A stretch of 64,000 bases of DNA from UMGS1696 sp963642885 (lineage in GTDB: Bacteria; Bacillota; Clostridia; Oscillospirales; CAG-272), in assembly GCA_963642885.1 (NCBI GenBank), contig CAVIJI010000003.1, positions 1-64,000 on the forward strand. Reading direction: 5' to 3'. A program made the position numbers and the translations under genes. This document shows positions 58,175 to 64,000 of the stretch, piece by piece (positions within the stretch are counted from its first letter, which is position 1; the number at the start of each line of letters is the position of its first letter). The notes under the pieces were generated by a model. It was not told where the DNA came from, did no database searches, and worked only from the letters and a program-made list of their open reading frames with translations.

Positions 58175-59176
58175 TTAATGTTTACGGTAATACTCTTCGC
58201 TTGCGTTAAAGAAAGCTCTGATGTTATCCCACGACGATGCAGGCGGAATATCACATCCCGAGGAAAGCAAGAAGTTCGGATATGAAGAGCACTTTTCAAG
58301 CAGTTCATTAACCGCATTTGTCATGCTTTCGGGAGTTCCGCCGAGGAACTGCCCCGCAGGAGATATATTACCCATTATTGTACGATCGGACGGCATATTA
58401 TCAAGCAGATCCGTCAACTGTATTGCGTCTCCGAAGTGGTATGCCGATGCACCGTTAGTAGCTAAGGATTTAACCATTTTAGGTGTATTCGGTCCGCAGT
58501 TATGATATATAACGGCGAAGTTTTCATCCTGTACGCTCTCGATCATTTCACGAACATACGGAGCCGCGAATTCTTCTTCCATTGCAGGAGCAAGAAGTCC
58601 CGAAAGAGGTTCGGCCATAACAACACCGTCAAGTCCGGCATCTTTATATGCTTTAGCATACTCGATTAAAAATGCGGTGGTCTTGCGTAAAACCGCATGA
58701 ACGAAGTCCGGATCACATATGCAGTTTGCCAATGCTTCCGTTACGTCCATAAGTCTTCCCGCGAGTGAGAACGGTCCGATAACGCCGGCAAGTACAGGGC
58801 GATCCTTTATAGCCTGCTTTGCCATTTTTGCTGCTTCGATATACAGTCCGGTGCGTGCGTCGCCGACTTTCGGAATCGGGAGCTCATTCGCCTCGTCCTC
58901 ATCTGTTACAAGAGCTCCGATAACGGTCGGAATCTCATTCTCGACAGTACGGAGAGTGCATCCGAATGCTTCGGCCTCAACGGACAAATCCATCATAGTA
59001 ACCGCTGCGGCGGCATCTGTTTCCTTTGCTACGCGTATAATACCTTCACTTTGAACCGCCGCATCGTGAGTCAGTTTATAAACACTTACACCCATCAAAG
59101 ATGTGGACGGAAAAGAAAGAATCGGCATAGGTTTATGTAAAGACGGCAATTTATCAATCCAACTCGGATAAGCCAT
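58175..59176 (-). CDS. MtaA/MtbA-like methylcobamide:acceptor methyltransferase
   Basis: A 333-residue zinc-type methyltransferase of the UROD family. The three zinc ligands are readable: His225 and Cys227 in IYHNCGPNT and Cys308 in LLSSGCDIPP; AEPLSGLLAPAMEEEFAAPYV and MGNISPAGQFLGGTPESM are typical MtaA-like segments. In methanogens such proteins move methyl groups from the corrinoid protein to coenzyme M; in bacteria the acceptor may be tetrahydrofolate or another thiol. ATG 59176 follows GGAGG at 7 bp. It stands directly after the corrinoid protein gene with a hairpin in the 122-bp gap. Confidence 0.9.
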   Translation of the reverse strand: MAYPSWIDKLPSLHKPMPILSFPSTSLMGVSVYKLTHDAAVQSEGIIRVAKETDAAAAVTMMDLSVEAEAFGCTLRTVENEIPTVIGALVTDEDEANELPIPKVGDARTGLYIEAAKMAKQAIKDRPVLAGVIGPFSLAGRLMDVTEALANCICDPDFVHAVLRKTTAFLIEYAKAYKDAGLDGVVMAEPLSGLLAPAMEEEFAAPYVREMIESVQDENFAVIYHNCGPNTPKMVKSLATNGASAYHFGDAIQLTDLLDNMPSDRTIMGNISPAGQFLGGTPESMTNAVNELLEKCSSYPNFLLSSGCDIPPASSWDNIRAFFNASEEYYRKH

Positions 59177-59226
59177 AAATAAGTCCTCCAAAAAGTCTTT
59201 CTAAGCAGAAATATGTTCTAATTGAA

Positions 59227-59269
59227 TTTTTGCGATAAAAGACTTAAAAATAAGCTCTTATCGCAAAAA
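59227..59269 (-). terminator. Intercistronic hairpin between the corrinoid protein and methyltransferase genes
   Basis: TTTTTGCGATAA (59227-59238) and TTATCGCAAAAA (59258-59269) form a perfect 12-bp stem, extended inside by CTTA/TAAG. It ends in a run of T on either strand, so it could be a partial terminator that keeps corrinoid protein in excess over the enzymes, or protect the upstream mRNA. Confidence 0.65.
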
Positions 59270-59298
59270 CCGTGTACCATGAATATTAATTATTTATA

Positions 59299-59934
59299 TT
59301 AGTTAAAAAATGCTCTTGCTGCCTGAGCTGCGGATGCGGCATCAACAGTGTAGCAGTCGGCACCGATTTCATCGGCATAAGCCTGAGTAACGGGTGCTCC
59401 GCCTACCATAACCTTAACCTTGTCACGAAGACCTGCCTCTTTAAGAGCGTCGATAACGTCCTTCTGTCCGTACATTGTCGTTGTGAGAAGTGCGGAAAGG
59501 CATACGATCTGTGCACCTGTTTCACGAACTGTTTCAACGATTTTAGCAGGTTCAACGTCAACACCGAGGTCAATACATTCGATGCCCTGACCTTCAATCA
59601 TCATTTTAACAAGGTTTTTACCGATATCGTGCATATCGCCCTTTACGGTGCAGATTACTGCTTTACCGATAGGTTCGATACCCTCTTTTGTAAGAGCGGG
59701 TTTTAAGGTCTGCATACCTTTGTTCATAGCACGAGCGGCAACGAGAATTTCGGGTACGAAAACCTCATTGTTTTTGAATTTTTCGCCGATAATGTTCATT
59801 CCGTCAACCAAACCTTCATTGAGGATTGTTTCCGGTGAAATACCGCTGTTGAGTGCCTCTTCTACGAGTGCCACTACTTCTTTAGCACGACCTGCCTGTA
59901 CCTTTTCGGATATAGTTTTGCAGATTTCTTCCAT
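59299..59934 (-). CDS. Corrinoid (cobalamin-binding) methyl carrier protein
   Basis: A 211-residue MtaC/MtbC-type protein. Residues 1-85 are the four-helix cap domain (VVALVEEALNSGISPETILNEGLVDGMNIIGEKFKNNEVFVPE); the rest is the Rossmann-like B12 domain with the base-off/His-on motif GDMHDIGKNLV (Asp100, His102, Gly105) and VMVGGAPVTQAYADEIGAD. It carries the methyl group between the substrate-side and acceptor-side methyltransferases and is reactivated by the RACo-like protein. First gene of the operon, with a long leader (about 130 nt) after the promoter and GGAG ahead of ATG 59934. Confidence 0.95.
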   Translation of the reverse strand: MEEICKTISEKVQAGRAKEVVALVEEALNSGISPETILNEGLVDGMNIIGEKFKNNEVFVPEILVAARAMNKGMQTLKPALTKEGIEPIGKAVICTVKGDMHDIGKNLVKMMIEGQGIECIDLGVDVEPAKIVETVRETGAQIVCLSALLTTTMYGQKDVIDALKEAGLRDKVKVMVGGAPVTQAYADEIGADCYTVDAASAAQAARAFFN

Positions 59935-60069
59935 GATAAATCTCCTTTCGGGAAAACCCTACATTATTTTATTTGTTTAAATAAAAATATACCGTAATAT
60001 CAGCCTATTCTTAATAATTATCAGTACTTTCATAAATCACTGTCGGCAGTACCGAATCTATCTGTAGCT

Positions 60070-60098
60070 ATGTTAACATATAAATTATAATTTGTCAA
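60070..60098 (-). promoter_or_regulatory. Promoter of the corrinoid methyltransferase operon
   Basis: On the minus strand TTGACA (60098-60093), 17-bp spacer, TAACAT (60075-60070). The 130-nt leader behind it has short dyads (ACTG/CAGT near 60050) but no recognisable cobalamin riboswitch. Confidence 0.6.
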
Positions 60099-60127
60099 TT
60101 CGAAATTAGATATTTTTTTATTTTTAG

Positions 60128-61972
60128 TTATCTCGGATTCAAACACAGTCTACACGGAATTGTCTCGAACGGTCCGGGCATTGCTCCGTCATGCGGACGC
60201 TTCTTACCGAAATAGTCTTTATCAATACACAAATCAGTTCCGTCGGGATTATCATACCATTGATTTGTTTCAAAAGCCTTACCGAGTTGTTCTGTGGTTA
60301 CCGTGGGAAATTTCTTCATGTTATCGACACATTCGATGTCCAAAGATAAATACCACTTGGCTCCGTCATCACTGTCACAATACTCTAATTTCGATGTTCC
60401 GTTATCGATACGCTGTCCATCTATCTCGTTGTCACATGATGATGCCCCGCCGACATAAACATTGCCGCGGATATCGGTAGGCAGAGCAACTTCGCCGCCG
60501 TGAAACGGGCTGTCGCTGCCATCGCCCAATTTACATTCACACATAGCGGGATACCCTTTATAGCCCTCGGTTCCGCTGTCGGCACCCACAAACATGTTGC
60601 CTATTATACGGTCGTCACCGCCGTATACAAGCATCGAGCCCGCAACGAACGTATCGTGAGGAAAATGATATAACGTGAAACGTGAAGTTTCACGTCCGAT
60701 ATACACTCCCCCTGCAAATAAGTTATTAATCAGTGCACTTCCCTGTGATACAGATAAAAATGCTCTCTTCGACAGAAATAAATTATTATCTATTACGCAC
60801 GGCCCGTGGCAAACTTCAATAAAGAAGTCCTCTCCGCCAACGTTTTCGAAAAATGTATTTCCCGTAACGCGTGCCCCCTGTGCCTCCCAGTCAAGCCAAA
60901 GTCCGCGTGTACAGTGATGAATACAGTTGTGTTCAAGGCGTACGTCGATTGCGGCATGCAATTTGATACCTGCCATTTCACAACCGCCGAACTCACCGCG
61001 GTTGTTGATATCGTGAATATGATTTTCGGTAATTCTTGAATTAATGCCGCCCATATTACCTACTATACCCGCTTGACCGCAATTATAAATGTGATTATGA
61101 TGAATACAGTGGCTTCCTATTGTATTTTTGCTCCATCCATGTCGTACGGCATCCATTACGATTTCCGTATAGGTCTGCGCTCCGCCTTTGCGCGCGTTTC
61201 TGACCCAGTCATTGTCGTCGGCATCGTAACTTTTTCCTATGCTGATTCCACAGCATTTACTGTCATGAATCGAACAATTTTCGATTACCCAACCTTTACT
61301 CCAATGTGTACCGACAGCTGCTGATTGAAATGCGGTCGGCGGAGCCCATTGTGATGCCGCACAGCAGAATTCCAATCCCGATATTGTAATATAGTTGACA
61401 CCTGTTCTTTTCGGGAAAAAACAACTTTCTCTGACGTTAACCTCGGTCAGATGTTCATTCGGATTAATATCTCCGAAGCCTGCGCGCAGGATTGTTTTTT
61501 TGTCTTCGACATATGCGTACCAATACATCTTATCTGTCGACAAAAGCTCGCTTTCTTTGTCGGCTTCGAATAATGCTTTACCGTCAAGGTAAACCTCGCC
61601 GGTGTGGTGTATTCGTCCCCATCCGTCAAACCAGTCTCCCGAAATCAGCTCGTTAAACGGATTGATTTCACCGAACATTCCGTTGTCTATTGTTGTTGTC
61701 CATACACCGTCTTCGTCTTTTATCCAGTCGGAAACAATTTCAGCACCCGAAATTATCGGTTTTTCACCATCCGCGGCACGATAGACAATTCTTTCGCGTT
61801 CACTTTTGCCTCCGTACAAAGGATTTACCCACTCACGGTATACTCCTCCGCCGATGATAACCGTATCGCCCGCGCGAGCGATACGTGCGGCTTGACCTAT
61901 CGTACGGAAAGGATTTTTTTCACTTCCGTCGCCCGAATTCCGATTTTTGCATGAAACATAATATGCAGACAT
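60128..61972 (-). CDS. Right-handed beta-helix protein without signal peptide
   Basis: A 614-residue beta-helix protein. The start SAYYVSCKNRNSGDGSEKNPFRTIGQAARIARAGDTVIIGGGVYREW is the cap seen in many poly-uronate lyases and glycosidases of the pectin lyase fold; the middle is a ladder of short repeats (WVIENCSIHDSKCCGISIG, SHCIHHNHIYNCGQAGIVG, SRITENHIHDINNRGEFGG). There is no signal peptide, unusual for enzymes acting on polymers, so it may work on imported oligosaccharides. Asp- and Glu-rich loops could bind calcium or substrate, but no family-specific catalytic set is recognised. It stands alone between the corrinoid operon and rqcP. Confidence 0.78.
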   Translation of the reverse strand: MSAYYVSCKNRNSGDGSEKNPFRTIGQAARIARAGDTVIIGGGVYREWVNPLYGGKSERERIVYRAADGEKPIISGAEIVSDWIKDEDGVWTTTIDNGMFGEINPFNELISGDWFDGWGRIHHTGEVYLDGKALFEADKESELLSTDKMYWYAYVEDKKTILRAGFGDINPNEHLTEVNVRESCFFPKRTGVNYITISGLEFCCAASQWAPPTAFQSAAVGTHWSKGWVIENCSIHDSKCCGISIGKSYDADDNDWVRNARKGGAQTYTEIVMDAVRHGWSKNTIGSHCIHHNHIYNCGQAGIVGNMGGINSRITENHIHDINNRGEFGGCEMAGIKLHAAIDVRLEHNCIHHCTRGLWLDWEAQGARVTGNTFFENVGGEDFFIEVCHGPCVIDNNLFLSKRAFLSVSQGSALINNLFAGGVYIGRETSRFTLYHFPHDTFVAGSMLVYGGDDRIIGNMFVGADSGTEGYKGYPAMCECKLGDGSDSPFHGGEVALPTDIRGNVYVGGASSCDNEIDGQRIDNGTSKLEYCDSDDGAKWYLSLDIECVDNMKKFPTVTTEQLGKAFETNQWYDNPDGTDLCIDKDYFGKKRPHDGAMPGPFETIPCRLCLNPR

Positions 61973-62040
61973 ATTTATCGCTCCCGTCTCTCCGCAGCAT
62001 GATATGCGGTTATGTTTATTCTATCGAAGGCAAAATGACT

Positions 62041-62283
62041 TTATTCGATTATTTCGTACATTGAGGATGCATCCGCCTTAAGTGCGTGCTCTCTTACATC
62101 AAGTACACGCAGCTTCAGCGTCCTTCCACCGTACGAAACTTCGATAATGTCCCCTTCTTTAACATCATATGATGCCTTAGCACATTTATCGTTAACCTTA
62201 ACGTGCTCCGTATCACACGCTTCATTAGCAATTGTGCGACGTTTTATAACTCTTGATACCTTCAGAAATTTATCCAGTCTCAT
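62041..62283 (-). CDS. rqcP: RqcP/Hsp15-type S4-domain RNA-binding protein
   Basis: An 80-residue S4-domain protein: MRLDKFLKVSRVIKRRTIANEAC, KVNDKCAKASYDVKEGDIIEV and the strand GGRTLKLRVLDV. RqcP (YabO) binds 23S rRNA/P-site tRNA on obstructed 50S subunits and supports RqcH-directed alanine tailing in Bacillota. It follows mazG by 4 bp, the same gene order (mazG-rqcP) seen in Bacillus, which supports the assignment. Together with ssrA/smpB at the left end, the window carries parts of both ribosome rescue routes. Confidence 0.9.
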   Translation of the reverse strand: MRLDKFLKVSRVIKRRTIANEACDTEHVKVNDKCAKASYDVKEGDIIEVSYGGRTLKLRVLDVREHALKADASSMYEIIE

Positions 62284-62287
62284 ATAT

Positions 62288-62989
62288 TCACCCTTGTTCC
62301 TTATAGTTATTAATAAACTCGTCGGTTACGTCATTGAGATTTTTCTCATTGTCTGCGTCCCCCGCAAGAACAACCGCATCGAATATTATCTCCGTAAGCA
62401 GTTTTTCCCTCTCATCGGTTGATGCGTTTTTCAGTTTTTCGGCCAGTGAAACAATATTATCTTCCGATATGTTAAAATCGTAAGCGTCTTTTTTGGCTTT
62501 CTTGACAATCTTTCTCGCTCTCATAAGAGCTGGAAGCTGCTTCGGCACCGACTTCATTGATTCCTTTACTGTTTTTCTGTCTTTTTCGGCCTTTTTAATC
62601 TGCTCCCAATTATTAAGTACATCTTCGGAACCTCTTACACTTACATTTCCGAATACATGCGGATGTCTTGTAATCATCTTTTCACAGACATCGTTTATGA
62701 CATCTTCAACGGAAAAATTGCCCGATTCTTCCTCTATTCTGCTGTGAAACATCACCTGAAACATCACGTCTCCGAGTTCCTCACGCAGCAGCTTTTTATC
62801 GTCATTGTCGATTGCTTCGACAACCTCGTATGTTTCTTCGATTATATCGTTTCTTATCGACTGATGTGTTTGTTCTATATCCCACGGACAACCGTCTTTT
62901 CCGCGCAGAACCTCAGTAAGCATCCTGAGCGAATCGAAATCGTGTTTTTCTTCCGTAACCAGTTTTTTCTTTTTTTCTTCCGTATTCAT
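62288..62989 (-). CDS. mazG: Nucleoside triphosphate pyrophosphohydrolase MazG
   Basis: A 233-residue MazG-family NTP pyrophosphatase, hydrolysing NTPs and dNTPs to monophosphates, a house-cleaning activity. One full domain has the EExxE-type metal motif: GCPWDIEQTHQSIRNDIIEETYEVVEAID and LREELGDVMFQVMFHSRI; the second half (residues about 130-230) keeps only part of the fold (KKAEKDRKTVKESMKSVPKQLPALMRARKIVKKAKKDAYDF). ATG 62989 is used; an upstream TTG would overlap the next gene. It forms a two-gene unit with rqcP and comes 13 bp after the HemZ-type gene. Confidence 0.93.
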   Translation of the reverse strand: MNTEEKKKKLVTEEKHDFDSLRMLTEVLRGKDGCPWDIEQTHQSIRNDIIEETYEVVEAIDNDDKKLLREELGDVMFQVMFHSRIEEESGNFSVEDVINDVCEKMITRHPHVFGNVSVRGSEDVLNNWEQIKKAEKDRKTVKESMKSVPKQLPALMRARKIVKKAKKDAYDFNISEDNIVSLAEKLKNASTDEREKLLTEIIFDAVVLAGDADNEKNLNDVTDEFINNYKEQG

Positions 62990-63002
62990 AATAGTTATCC
63001 GA

Positions 63003-64000
63003 TCATTCCTTCTCGTTTTTTTCCGCAAAAAATTTTTTTGCGGCTTCTCTTAATTGATCGAGCTTAAAGTCTTCCTCGGCACAATCCTTAAGATATTCAT
63101 AGGGATACTTCGGTCTGAAAAATCTTTCTATTCTGACATTTCCGTTATCATCCGGAAGAGATACAAGCTTTGTCACCGATGACGCACCTGATGCGAAAAT
63201 GGAATGAACCTCTTCCATCATGTAAACATTATAAAGTCCTTCATGACCTGTTTTGGAATATCCGACATTCTCAAGGTTTCCGACGGTATTTTTTTGTCTG
63301 TACATATAGTACGGCAAATAACAGTGTTCCGCCAATACACTCTGCGAATAATTCACACTTTCGGCGGCTATTACCGATGACGGGTCGAATTTTCCTTCAC
63401 TCTTGAATTCGGATGATTTCTTGACACTGAATGTGTGTACGGTTATATTCTCCGGGTCGAGTGCAATAACTCTGTCAATGGAGTCCATAAACGATTCTGT
63501 AGTATCATACGGTAATCCGGCAATTAAATCTACATTGATATTCTTAATTCCGCTGTTTTTAGCTATATCATACGCATGTAAAAACATATTCGAGTCATGA
63601 GCCCGTCCGATTTTTCTGAGCACTTCATCATTCATCGTCTGAGTATTCACGCTCATCCTATCCACACCATGCTCATAAGCAACTTTGAGTTTTTCGGCTG
63701 TTATTGTGTCGGGGCGTCCCGCTTCGAGAGTGAACTCGTCTAATTCGCTTATGTTATTATTCACACAAGTCAGTAAATAATCCAGTTGTTCGGCTGTTAA
63801 AATAGTAGGTGTTCCACCGCCTATATACACCGAACGTACCTTCATACCGAGTTCTCTTATTATACCGAATGTACCGTTGATATCTCGCGAAAGTGCTGTC
63901 AGATATTCGGGTATCAGCTTCAGCAGCTTCGGAGAAGTATACGAGACAAACGAACAATACGCGCACCTCGTAGGACAAAACGGTATTCCGATATATACAC
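63003..64000 (-). CDS. hemZ: HemZ-type radical SAM coproporphyrinogen dehydrogenase (5' truncated)
   Basis: The gene runs off the right edge of the window; 332 codons are visible. The first residues are VYIGIPFCPTRCAYCSFVSY, whose CPTRCAYC gives the three cysteines of the SAM cluster in the HemZ/HemN/HemW group; VRSVYIGGGTPTIL and NINVDLIAGLPYDTTESF follow as in HemZ. HemZ has a similar start and a longer N-terminal extension that would lie outside the window. It would oxidise coproporphyrinogen III without oxygen, or act in heme trafficking as HemW does. Transcribed with mazG and rqcP. HemZ is favoured over HemW because of the GIPFCPTRC wording. Confidence 0.85.
   Translation of the reverse strand, partial: VYIGIPFCPTRCAYCSFVSYTSPKLLKLIPEYLTALSRDINGTFGIIRELGMKVRSVYIGGGTPTILTAEQLDYLLTCVNNNISELDEFTLEAGRPDTITAEKLKVAYEHGVDRMSVNTQTMNDEVLRKIGRAHDSNMFLHAYDIAKNSGIKNINVDLIAGLPYDTTESFMDSIDRVIALDPENITVHTFSVKKSSEFKSEGKFDPSSVIAAESVNYSQSVLAEHCYLPYYMYRQKNTVGNLENVGYSKTGHEGLYNVYMMEEVHSIFASGASSVTKLVSLPDDNGNVRIERFFRPKYPYEYLKDCAEEDFKLDQLREAAKKFFAEKNEKE

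Noticed and set aside
59935..60069. Cobalamin riboswitch in the leader of the corrinoid operon
   Set aside because: A B12 riboswitch was expected here, but no B12-box-like sequence or the usual 180-220 nt architecture is seen in the 130-nt leader.
1..64000. CRISPR arrays, insertion sequences, prophage or conjugation genes
   Set aside because: No regularly spaced repeats, transposase, integrase or structural phage genes were seen on either strand.

Overview
The window reads as 64 kb of one contig from an anaerobic Bacillota genome, most likely a gut clostridium. Supporting features are a T-box leader in front of serS, PyrR, a DivIC/FtsB-type divisome protein, an ssrA/smpB pair, the rqcP-mazG gene pair, Gram-positive style lipoproteins, and oxygen-sensitive enzymes (glycyl radical enzyme, several radical SAM proteins, corrinoid methyltransferases). 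A 43-base run of N at 14914-14956 shows it is a draft or metagenomic assembly. Species cannot be named from the sequence alone. Most promoters that can be read have TTGACA/TATAAT-like boxes with a 17-bp spacer.

Layout. 1-5 kb: end of a flavoprotein-like gene, an aldo/keto reductase, tmRNA, a nitroreductase, smpB, a PfoR-type membrane protein, ybaK, pyrR. 5-12 kb: an anaerobic sulfatase-maturase-like radical SAM gene, a sugar isomerase-like protein, acyl carrier protein, a TagA/WecG glycosyltransferase, an esterase, a beta-lactamase-like serine hydrolase and a DivIC-like protein. 12.1-19.5 kb: a visibly GC-richer, CTG-rich block with three lipoproteins, two paralogous membrane proteins, a DUF2442 protein and a MalT-like LuxR regulator; it looks foreign to the rest or acquired. 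19.8-37 kb: carbohydrate genes: GH36-like, GH63-like and GH38 glycosidases, a PHP protein, an orphan solute-binding lipoprotein, two Gfo/Idh/MocA oxidoreductases, a LacI-type regulator, a HIRAN/J-domain pair and a GH28-like lipoprotein. 37-40.5 kb: tRNA-Leu(CAG) and proB-proA-proC. 40.5-50 kb: a UROD-fold protein paired with a metallo-beta-lactamase-fold protein, T-box and serS, a phosphoesterase, a second solute-binding lipoprotein, a double flavodoxin-like protein and an unknown membrane-anchored protein. 50.4-60 kb: a glycyl radical enzyme with its activase, then a six-gene corrinoid methyltransferase operon. 60-64 kb: a beta-helix protein, rqcP, mazG and a HemZ-type radical SAM gene running off the end.

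How the genes may work together. The 19.8-36.9 kb block looks like intracellular processing of mannose-, galactose- or glucose-containing oligosaccharides: the three large glycosidases lack signal peptides, while capture proteins and the beta-helix enzyme are lipoproteins; no permease gene is present here. The most interesting part is 50.4-59.9 kb, where a glycyl radical enzyme with an unusual Gly-Cys-Trp-Glu active-site motif lies beside a complete-looking methyl-transfer module (corrinoid protein, one zinc-type methyltransferase, two UROD-fold proteins lacking the zinc motif, a ferredoxin-type corrinoid activator and a DUF2284 protein). The substrate is unknown; a demethylation pathway feeding a radical cleavage step is a reasonable inference but is not shown by the sequence.
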